From Pseudoselenomonas ruminantium (lineage in GTDB: Bacteria > Bacillota > Negativicutes > Selenomonadales > Selenomonadaceae): a DNA stretch of 64,000 nt. Positions within the stretch are counted from its first letter, which is position 1. The number at the start of each line of letters is the position of its first letter. A program made the position numbers and the translations under genes. The notes under the pieces were generated by a model. That model ran no database searches, was not told where the DNA came from, and worked only from the letters and a program-made list of their open reading frames with translations. Below, one piece after another: positions 8,588 to 15,002 of the stretch. Location of the stretch: the NCBI RefSeq assembly GCF_900113715.1, contig NZ_FOQK01000004.1, positions 1 through 64,000 on the forward strand, read 5' to 3'.

Positions 8588-9166
8588 ATGCTGCGGTTAA
8601 ATATGCGGACAACGCAACCGATGATTGGTATGCACACGCAGCTTGGAAAGCTGGAAGCCCATTCAACACCGGCAAAACTGCATAGTGAGAATCGGCAGGC
8701 CCGCTCCAATGCGCATTGGACGCAGCCATCCGTCGAGATAAACCAGTATCCGAGCCGGCATTCCTATGGCTTCACGAACCATACGGATTTTGCCAGGGAG
8801 CACGGTCAGCAGGGCATGAGTGACCTGAAGAAGACCACTTCCCGCTGGACGGAAGAGGCTTGGGACAATATCGAGAACGGTGGCAAGAAAGGCCGGCAGC
8901 CGGTCAAGCAACGGTATGACAGCAAGCTGCAGCAGGAAATCAGCAAGCAGCGCCATATCGTGGCCAATCTGATCCCTGACCCGGAAATCCACTTCACGCC
9001 GGTACAGGCCGAAGGGAATGTAGATCCTGGGGATGTGACGGTCAAGATTGACACGGAGGCCTTTGCGCAGACGCATTTCACGCCGGGCAAGGTCGAGACG
9101 TACCTGCAGCAGAAACCGGATGTCAGACGCTGGGTGACCGAGGGCAAATACGATATCTACGCATGA
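8588..9166 (+). CDS. DUF6470 family protein (YviE-like)
   Basis: The 192-residue protein opens with LRLNMRTTQPMIGMHTQLGKLE, the recognisable start of the YviE/DUF6470 family. That family is encoded between flgL and fliW in Firmicute flagellar operons. The middle is rich in basic and polar residues, and the C terminus (VDPGDVTVKIDTEAFAQTHFTPGKVETYLQQ) has strand character. There is no signal peptide. The function is unknown; the conserved position implies a flagellar assembly or regulatory accessory role. GGGTGA lies before the ATG. Confidence 0.82.
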   Translation: MLRLNMRTTQPMIGMHTQLGKLEAHSTPAKLHSENRQARSNAHWTQPSVEINQYPSRHSYGFTNHTDFAREHGQQGMSDLKKTTSRWTEEAWDNIENGGKKGRQPVKQRYDSKLQQEISKQRHIVANLIPDPEIHFTPVQAEGNVDPGDVTVKIDTEAFAQTHFTPGKVETYLQQKPDVRRWVTEGKYDIYA

Positions 9167-9202
9167 CAGATGACGAAACATGCGGATTTGGAGGCGTAAC
9201 GA

Positions 9203-9652
9203 ATGAAAAAGGTCAACACATTACGGTTTGGCGAAATCGAAGTCGAAGAAGAAAAAGTAGTACATTTCGAAGATGGAATCCCAGCCTTTGAAGATGAGCA
9301 TGAGTTTCTCATCATCCCTTATGATGATGAGAGTCCCTACGTGTTCCTGCAGTCAATCACGACGCCGGATCTGGCGTTCCTCATGACGATGCCATTCGTA
9401 TTCTTCCCAGAGTATGAGTTCGAGCTTGATGATGACAGTCAGAATAAGCTTGGCATCAAAACCCAGGAGGACATGCTGATCTACACGCTCTTGACAATTC
9501 CTGGTGGCAAGGTAGCAGATATGACGGCCAATCTCATGGCACCCGTTGTCCTGAATCAGAATACGATGCAGGCACGTCAGATCGTGCTCGATAAGAGCCG
9601 CTACACGACCAAGCATAGATTGTTTCCGGAACATAAGGAGGAAAACAAATAA
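9203..9652 (+). CDS. fliW: Flagellar assembly factor FliW
   Basis: FliW binds either newly made flagellin or CsrA. When free of flagellin it sequesters CsrA and relieves repression of flagellin translation. The 149-residue product shows family motifs such as LRFGEIEVEEEKVVHFEDGI, FVFFPEYEFEL and ANLMAPVVLNQNTMQARQIV. GGAGG lies upstream of ATG 9203. Its stop and the start of csrA overlap by one base (TAATG), so the two regulators are probably translationally coupled. A matching CsrA-type target is visible in the fliC leader at 13501-13551. Confidence 0.96.
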   Translation: MKKVNTLRFGEIEVEEEKVVHFEDGIPAFEDEHEFLIIPYDDESPYVFLQSITTPDLAFLMTMPFVFFPEYEFELDDDSQNKLGIKTQEDMLIYTLLTIPGGKVADMTANLMAPVVLNQNTMQARQIVLDKSRYTTKHRLFPEHKEENK

Positions 9653-9888
9653 TGCTCGTACTTACCCGTAAACCACGCCAACAGATTATGATTGGTGACA
9701 ATATCGTCATCAATGTCGTTGAGGTTCAGGGCGATAATGTCCGGATTGCGATAGATGCACCGCGTGCGGTGAAAATCTATCGTGGCGAGATTTATCGTGC
9801 TATTCAGGAAGAAAACCAAAAGGCTGCAGCTCCGGCTCCACAGGATTTGGATCTCAGTGCTGCTTTGCCCCATAAAGAACAAGAATAA
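9652..9888 (+). CDS. csrA: Carbon storage regulator CsrA
   Basis: CsrA is a dimeric RNA-binding protein that recognises GGA in hairpin loops and blocks ribosome access. MLVLTRKPRQQIMIGDNIVI is a near-consensus first half, and the RNA-contacting strand VRIAIDAPRAVKIYRGEIY is intact. The protein has 78 residues; the C-terminal Ala/Pro-rich tail after residue 60 is variable, as in other Firmicute CsrA proteins. Overlap with fliW indicates joint control, and the fliC leader contains candidate binding sites. Confidence 0.97.
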   Translation: MLVLTRKPRQQIMIGDNIVINVVEVQGDNVRIAIDAPRAVKIYRGEIYRAIQEENQKAAAPAPQDLDLSAALPHKEQE

Positions 9889-9927
9889 GGTTAGGGAAAA
9901 CTCGATTCATTCTACGGAGGGATAACA

Positions 9928-10374
9928 ATGATAGGTAAAGTTCAGGATATGGTAGCTTCTGCTATTGTCGTAGGTGCAGCTGAGAAGGCCAGTGCCAACA
10001 AGACGGCGGACAGCACGCAAAAGATCAATGCCGAAGTGGCGACGGCTAAGGCTTCGGATATGGAGTCGGTCAAGGAGCAGGTAAAGAAGAGCGATGACGC
10101 TCAGGAATCCAACAACCAGAAACAGCAAAAAGAAGACGAGCAGAAGATGGATGAGAACTCCGTCAGCTATATGACGAAGGAGCTCAACGATCTGATGCGC
10201 AGGATCGATGCCGATCTCGAATTCCAATATCATAAGGAAGTCAACACGATGTCGGTCAAGATGCTGGACAAGAAGACTGGTGAGGTGCTCAAGGAAGTGC
10301 CGCCAGAGGAAATGATCAAGCACATGATAAAGGCCAAGGATTGGCTCGGTGCATTCCTGGACAAGAATGCCTGA
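9928..10374 (+). CDS. flaG: FlaG family protein
   Basis: The 148-residue protein has a disordered Lys/Gln/Glu-rich N-terminal half and a FlaG domain in the C-terminal half. That half contains LMRRIDADLEFQYHKEVNTM and VKMLDKKTGEVLKEVPPEE. FlaG is associated with filament length and cap function, and is usually encoded next to fliD, as here (16 bases upstream). The start is preceded by ACGGAGGG. Confidence 0.9.
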   Translation: MIGKVQDMVASAIVVGAAEKASANKTADSTQKINAEVATAKASDMESVKEQVKKSDDAQESNNQKQQKEDEQKMDENSVSYMTKELNDLMRRIDADLEFQYHKEVNTMSVKMLDKKTGEVLKEVPPEEMIKHMIKAKDWLGAFLDKNA

Positions 10375-10390
10375 TGAGGAGGTGTAGGGA

Positions 10391-12526
10391 ATGAGTGTAC
10401 AGGGAATTTATGGCCTGTCGGGATCAGGTATTGACGTTGACTCGATGGTCAAGGTTGGTATGCTGAATAAGCAGAGCCAATATGATAAGATGTATAAAAA
10501 AGAGGTCAAGAATGAGTGGATCAAGGAAGCTTATACGAGCCTTTATTCGGATCTGAATACATTCAAAACCTCGACGATGTCTACGTACAAGATGTCGTAT
10601 ACTACGAATCCGATGACGGCAGCCAGTACGAATTCGTCAGTGGTTTCGGCTACGGCGAATGCCGATGCTGCCAATATGAGCCATACGGTTAAGGTCAACT
10701 CGGTATCGAGCAATGCTTACGTGCAGTCGGAGAGTGCAATCACGCGCAATAATGCCAGTGCCGGCAATAGCATGTATATCAAGGATATAATTGGCGGCAG
10801 CAGCAAAGTTATTGGAATGGATGAAGATGCATATAGGGCAGTTTTGGATGGAGCCGCTACCGAAGAGGATAAAAATAAAATCCGCAATGAGGTGGCGTTA
10901 TCCTTCGAAATCAGCAATGGTGATCCGAAGGATAAGAATACAACCACTGCTACGATTTCCTTCACGTATGCAGAGCTCTACGACAGCAAGCAGACCCTCA
11001 ATGACTTGGCGGCAAAAATCAAGAATGCCAATGTCAATATGACGGCCACCTATGACTCGACGAATGATGCCTTCAGCATCTATCAGAAAGATGGTGGTGT
11101 CGACAATCAGATTGTCCTGGCGGTCAAGAATCGTACAGCTGCCGAGACGAAGGATGGCGTGACGACGAATGCCAATGCTGATGATGCAGCGCGCGCGCTT
11201 ATCAACAATCTCAATCTGGCTAAGGTTGATGGTGACTCGATGACGTCGTTGCCAGAGCTTTCTGAGGCCTCGGATGGCGTAAGCTCGAAGTCTTCGACTG
11301 GCAGCATGACCAGTGTCAATACGACGGCGTATGAGAAAAATACAAGTCTCAATTCTATTGTTGCGGATGTTGATAAAAAGAAAATAGGGGAATATGGTCT
11401 GTCCTTCACTATCAATGATGGTACAGCCAGCAAGACAATCGTCTATACGGCTGAACAGGCTGCATCAAAGTCTATCAATGACTTGATGAAGGATATCAAT
11501 GGTACTGGTCTTAATGTGACGGCATCGCTTTCCAATGATGGCAAGCTGACATTGACAAATGCGGATAGTACCAAGGATATCACGCTGACGATTGATGCGA
11601 TGGACAAGACCGATACGGCAGCGTCTTCGCGGTCATTCCTCAATACGATGTTCAATGCGGGCTTGACAGCAGGACACACGACCGATACGTTGACGGTAGC
11701 GGGTACGAATGGATCGGTTACCATCGATGGTAAGGACTATGCGACGACGAGCAGCAAGATCAATGTTGCCAACGTTACTTATAATGTCGGAGCAGTAGGT
11801 TCGGCGACAGTTTCGATATCGCAGGATACGGATAAGCTTATCGAGAACGTCAAGAAGTTCGTCGAAGACTACAACAAGATGATTGACTCGCTTAACTCGA
11901 AGTATAACGAAACTCGTTACAGTGATTACGATGTCTTGACGAAGTCGCAGGAAAATGCGATGACACAGGATCAGATCACGAAGTGGAACGAGAAGGAAAA
12001 ATCGGGCCTGTTGTATCATGATCAGACGCTTGGCAAGATTATCAGCGCAATGCGCGAGGCAATCTATACGCCGGTTGATTCGGTAGACAGCAATTACAAT
12101 ACGATGATGTCCATCGGTATCGAGTCATCGACGGACCGCGGTCATCTGCGCCTCGATGAGGATAAGCTCAAGAAGGCACTGGCAGCTGATCCGGATTGTG
12201 TCTATCAGCTCTTTTCTGCTTCGGGCGATGCGGTCAACGCCAAGGGTGAGTCCTATACGGACTATAATAAAGAAGGCGTAATCAACCGCATTACCGATAA
12301 GGTCAATGAGAATCTGAAGACGATGAAGTCGTACGCAGGTACGTCGTCATCAGCATCGGATGGCAGTACGCTTGGTGATTTGATTCTTGAGATGCAGACG
12401 AAGATGTCGAATTTCAAGACGATGATGGATGCGTTTGAAAAGTCGCTCTACAAGAAGTATGATGCAATGGAACAGGCCATCCAGCGCTTGAGCATGCAGG
12501 CCAATTATATTACTGGTGGCAATTAA
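10391..12526 (+). CDS. fliD: Flagellar filament cap protein FliD
   Basis: FliD (HAP2) caps the growing filament and folds incoming flagellin outside the cell. The N terminus (VQGIYGLSGSGIDVDSMVK, then a helical D0/D1 region) and the C terminus (GDLILEMQTKMSNFKTMMD, then KKYDAMEQAIQRLSMQANYI) are typical. At 711 residues it is long for the family; the central part (about 110-470) is Thr/Ser/Asn/Asp-rich and appears repetitive, probably several D2/D3-type domains. GGAGG lies before the ATG. It precedes fliS, the common gene order. Confidence 0.95.
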   Translation: MSVQGIYGLSGSGIDVDSMVKVGMLNKQSQYDKMYKKEVKNEWIKEAYTSLYSDLNTFKTSTMSTYKMSYTTNPMTAASTNSSVVSATANADAANMSHTVKVNSVSSNAYVQSESAITRNNASAGNSMYIKDIIGGSSKVIGMDEDAYRAVLDGAATEEDKNKIRNEVALSFEISNGDPKDKNTTTATISFTYAELYDSKQTLNDLAAKIKNANVNMTATYDSTNDAFSIYQKDGGVDNQIVLAVKNRTAAETKDGVTTNANADDAARALINNLNLAKVDGDSMTSLPELSEASDGVSSKSSTGSMTSVNTTAYEKNTSLNSIVADVDKKKIGEYGLSFTINDGTASKTIVYTAEQAASKSINDLMKDINGTGLNVTASLSNDGKLTLTNADSTKDITLTIDAMDKTDTAASSRSFLNTMFNAGLTAGHTTDTLTVAGTNGSVTIDGKDYATTSSKINVANVTYNVGAVGSATVSISQDTDKLIENVKKFVEDYNKMIDSLNSKYNETRYSDYDVLTKSQENAMTQDQITKWNEKEKSGLLYHDQTLGKIISAMREAIYTPVDSVDSNYNTMMSIGIESSTDRGHLRLDEDKLKKALAADPDCVYQLFSASGDAVNAKGESYTDYNKEGVINRITDKVNENLKTMKSYAGTSSSASDGSTLGDLILEMQTKMSNFKTMMDAFEKSLYKKYDAMEQAIQRLSMQANYITGGN

Positions 12527-12546
12527 GAGATCCTCTTTTGAGGACG

Positions 12547-12578
12547 GTGACACGTGACGTGTGACGGATAAAGTCCGT
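12547..12578 (+). other. Small hairpins in the fliD-fliS gap
   Basis: The gap contains ACACGT-G-ACGTGT (12550-12562, in a run with GTGAC repeated) and ACGGA-taaag-TCCGT (12564-12578) just ahead of the fliS ribosome site (TAGGAGG). There is no T tract, so it is not a terminator. A role in mRNA processing or translational control is possible. Confidence 0.3.
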
Positions 12579-12594
12579 ATTAGGAGGCAAATAA

Positions 12595-13008
12595 ATGGTA
12601 AATAATGCAGCAGAAGCTTACAAACGTCAGCAGATTATGACGGCAACGCCGGAGGCGCTGACGCTTATGCTCTACAATGGCTGCCTGAAATTCATGAATG
12701 AGGGCAAGGATGCCATTGAGGCCAAGCAGTGGGAGCAGGCGAATATCTCGCTGCAGAAAGCACAGAATATCATTTCGGAGTTTCGCATTACGCTGAACAT
12801 GGATTATGATATCAGCAAGCAGCTCATGCCGCTTTACAATTATACCTACGATCGTTTGGTCGAAGGCAATATGAAGAGCGATACGAAGCTGGTGCAGGAA
12901 GCAATCGATATTATCAAAGAACTTCGTGATGCTTGGGCGCAGGCAATGAAAAAAGCGCGTCAGGATCAGGGCACGAAGAATGCACAAGGTGACAGCTATG
13001 TCGGCTAA
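12595..13008 (+). CDS. fliS: Flagellin export chaperone FliS
   Basis: FliS binds the flagellin C terminus in the cytoplasm, prevents polymerisation and targets flagellin to FlhA. The 137-residue product has the family start (NNAAEAYKRQQIMTATPEAL) and LTLMLYNGCLKFMNEGKDAI. ISKQLMPLYNYTYDRLVEGN and the closing helix with ELRDAWAQAMKKA follow. AGGAGG precedes ATG. Its last codons overlap the next gene. Confidence 0.95.
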   Translation: MVNNAAEAYKRQQIMTATPEALTLMLYNGCLKFMNEGKDAIEAKQWEQANISLQKAQNIISEFRITLNMDYDISKQLMPLYNYTYDRLVEGNMKSDTKLVQEAIDIIKELRDAWAQAMKKARQDQGTKNAQGDSYVG

Positions 13009-13348
13009 TGATGCAATGGAACAGGCAAAGGCAAACTGGGAGATGTACTACACACTCTCCCAGGAGCTTTTGAAGTTCATCGATAAACAGGATATTGATG
13101 CGTTTACGGAGCTTACGCGGCAGCGCGATGTCATCGTCGAGCGCATGAAGGCTCTACCGGAGACAGAAGTTTATCGGCAGACGGATGAATGCAAGGCCTT
13201 GGTAGAGAAAATCAAGCCGCTCGATATGCAGATCATCTATAAGGCAAAATCGTGGCTCAATAAATCCAAACGGCAGAATGCTACGGTGCACGCCTACGAT
13301 TTGCAGTCTGTCAATCCGGTTGGCAATATTCTTAACCGCAAATACTAA
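12998..13348 (+). CDS. FliT-like flagellar protein
   Basis: The 116-residue helical protein is in the usual FliT position after fliS. It starts with MSANDAMEQAKANWEMYYTL and contains an ELTRQRDVIVERMKALPE helix. FliT-type proteins are chaperones for FliD. ATG 12998 was chosen because AAGGTGA (12986-12992) lies 5 bases upstream; it overlaps fliS by 11 bases. An upstream ATG at 12980 in the same frame lacks a ribosome site. Assignment rests on size, helicity and position. Confidence 0.7.
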   Translation: MSANDAMEQAKANWEMYYTLSQELLKFIDKQDIDAFTELTRQRDVIVERMKALPETEVYRQTDECKALVEKIKPLDMQIIYKAKSWLNKSKRQNATVHAYDLQSVNPVGNILNRKY

Positions 13349-13365
13349 AAAAATAAAAAAGTATT

Positions 13366-13391
13366 TAAGGAAATCGGAAAAGCTTCGATAT
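13366..13391 (+). promoter_or_regulatory. Candidate sigma-28 (FliA/SigD) promoter of flagellin
   Basis: TAAG (13366-13369), a 14-base spacer and TTCGATAT (13384-13391) resemble the TAAA-N14/16-GCCGATAT consensus (3 of 4 and 6 of 8 matches). The position, downstream of the fliT-like stop and about 170 bases before the flagellin start, fits a late flagellar promoter controlled by FlgM. Transcription would begin near 13398. Confidence 0.6.
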
Positions 13392-13421
13392 ATAGTGTGT
13401 AAGAAGTTATTTAAGGTAATA

Positions 13422-13473
13422 CGTAAGCTGCTAAGGAAAGCAATGGTGGTCAGCTAGCAGCCCCAAACTTACG
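13422..13473 (+). promoter_or_regulatory. Structured element in the flagellin leader
   Basis: CGTAAG (13422-13427) pairs with CTTACG (13468-13473). Inside it GCTGCTA (13427-13433) pairs with TAGCAGC (13455-13461), leaving a bulge of A and C residues on the 3' side. The terminal loop begins with AAGGAAA, which carries a GGA at 13435-13437, a possible secondary CsrA contact. Confidence 0.5.
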
Positions 13474-13500
13474 GATCAGCTTACTATTATATAGCTAACG

Positions 13501-13551
13501 ACGGGCATGGATGTCCGTTACAAAATAATTTAACTGTATTATCAGGGAGGA
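13501..13551 (+). promoter_or_regulatory. Candidate CsrA-binding hairpin plus GGA-containing Shine-Dalgarno of fliC
   Basis: ACGGGC (13501-13506) and GTCCGT (13513-13518) form a 6-bp stem (one G-U) that presents the hexaloop ATGGAT. Read through, it gives GCATGGATGT, close to the CsrA consensus core ACARGGATGT with GGA in the loop. About 40 bases downstream the ribosome site AGGGAGGA (13544-13551) supplies further GGA triplets. Two such sites, one over the Shine-Dalgarno, are the arrangement known for CsrA repression of flagellin in Bacillus. FliW and CsrA are encoded in this operon. Confidence 0.65.
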
Positions 13552-13559
13552 ATATTATC

Positions 13560-14867
13560 ATGGGTATGGTAGTAAAAAACAACATGTCGGCAATCTCGAC
13601 GCTGAACACTCTGAACAAGAACAGCAATGCACTGACGAAGAGCCTGGCAAAGGTTTCTTCGGGCATGAAGATCAACGGTGCTGCTGATGACGCTTCGGGC
13701 TATGCGATTTCCGAGCGCATGCGCGTTCAGATCCGCGGCCTCGATCAGGCTAACAGCAACACGCAGAACGGCAGCAGCATGATGAAAGTTGCCGAGGGTG
13801 CAGTAAGCTCCACGGTTGACATCCTGAAGACTCTCAAAGAGAAAGTCATCAACGCAGCCAACGATACGAACACCGATAGCGACCGCGCTACGATCCAGAA
13901 AGAGCTCGACCAGAGCATCGACCAGATCAACGACAACGCTAACGTAACGTACAACGGCAAACTGCTCGTAGATGGTTCGCACAACAGCGAAGTCAAAGCT
14001 ACGTCCACGGCTATGACGAACCAGAGCCTTTCCACGGCTACGACGGGGGATACGAAGTTCTGCGAGATGAAAGATCGTAACGGCAACAGCCTGAACATCA
14101 ACTCGATGGACAAAGTTACGATTTCCTTCGTAAAACAGGGCAAGACCTACACGACTTCTGTCAGCGCTACGAACAGCCTGTCTGACCTCATCACGAAGGC
14201 AAACAGCCAGAGTTCGGCAGCATTCAGCACGGAGATTCGTACGAACTCCTACATCGGTAAAGATGTTGCTGGCGATACGGTTGCTACGGCTGATGCTACG
14301 AATGCACTGACGATTTCGGCTGGTGGTTCCTCGGTGACGAACCAGATTTCTGGTATCACGATTTCCGTAACGAACACGAAGGGTGCTGTCCAGAAATCTG
14401 CTAACGCAGTTCTCGACAACTTCTCCGAGTCCATCCGTGCACAGAACAAGTCCACGGACAACGCTATGGTTCTCCAGGTTGGCACGAAAGCAAACCAGAG
14501 CATCAAAGTCGGCCTGACGGATATGCGTGCAGAGGCTCTTGGTCTCCAGAGCTCCTCGGGTGCCAACATCCAGATTGGTACGCAGCAGCAGGCTAACGCA
14601 GCTATCAGCGTTCTCGACAATGCTGTAGCTAAGGCTCTTGATCAGCAGACGACGATCGGTTCGATCGAGTCCCGCCTCGAGTACACGAGCGCTAACTTGA
14701 CGACGGCTTCCGAGAACGTCCAGAGCTCGGAGTCCACGATCCGCGATGCCAACATGGCCAAAGAGATGACGGAATACACGAAGAACAACGTTCTCATGCA
14801 GGCCGCTCAGTCCATGCTGGCACAGGCAAACCAGAGCAGCAGCTCGGTTCTCAGCCTGCTTCAGTAA
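13560..14867 (+). CDS. fliC: Flagellin
   Basis: This is the major filament subunit, 435 residues. The N-terminal D0/D1 (VVKNNMSAISTLNTLNKN, then KVSSGMKINGAADDASGYAI and ISERMRVQIRGLDQANSN) and the C-terminal D1/D0 (SSESTIRDANMAKEMTEYTK, then VLMQAAQSMLAQANQSSSSV) are canonical. The central region (about 140-330) is Thr/Ser/Asn-rich and is the likely glycan-bearing surface. Cys168 is unusual, as flagellins normally lack cysteine. Codon use is biased towards a narrow set (AAC, GCT, ACG), as expected for very high expression. ATG 13560 lies 9 bases after AGGGAGGA; an in-frame ATG at 13566 is less well placed. A strong terminator follows, and then a long glycosylation island. Confidence 0.97.
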   Translation: MGMVVKNNMSAISTLNTLNKNSNALTKSLAKVSSGMKINGAADDASGYAISERMRVQIRGLDQANSNTQNGSSMMKVAEGAVSSTVDILKTLKEKVINAANDTNTDSDRATIQKELDQSIDQINDNANVTYNGKLLVDGSHNSEVKATSTAMTNQSLSTATTGDTKFCEMKDRNGNSLNINSMDKVTISFVKQGKTYTTSVSATNSLSDLITKANSQSSAAFSTEIRTNSYIGKDVAGDTVATADATNALTISAGGSSVTNQISGITISVTNTKGAVQKSANAVLDNFSESIRAQNKSTDNAMVLQVGTKANQSIKVGLTDMRAEALGLQSSSGANIQIGTQQQANAAISVLDNAVAKALDQQTTIGSIESRLEYTSANLTTASENVQSSESTIRDANMAKEMTEYTKNNVLMQAAQSMLAQANQSSSSVLSLLQ

Positions 14868-14906
14868 GCGAGATTCCGGTAACGGATTTTACTACTCAGG
14901 TAGACG

Positions 14907-14935
14907 AAACCCTCTCCTTCGGGAGAGGGTTTTTT
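14907..14935 (+). terminator. Strong intrinsic terminator of fliC
   Basis: CCCTCTCC (14910-14917), a TTCG tetraloop and GGAGAGGG (14922-14929) are followed by six T residues. AAA before the stem can pair with the first T residues. It separates flagellin from the glycosyltransferase island. Confidence 0.95.
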
Positions 14936-15002
14936 GTATGCATTGACGAATATATATTTATGTATGTCTTTTTTCAGATGTATTGGCGGGGAGGAGCCGG
15001 CC

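Noticed and set aside
9886-9908. TAAG ... CTCGATTC as a sigma-28 promoter before flaG
   Set aside because: Spacer too short (11 bases) and only half of the -10 matches.
14943-14968. TTGACG ... TATGTC as the promoter of the glycosylation island
   Set aside because: A good -35, but the only -10-like hexamer gives a 14-base spacer; not convincing enough to list as a feature.
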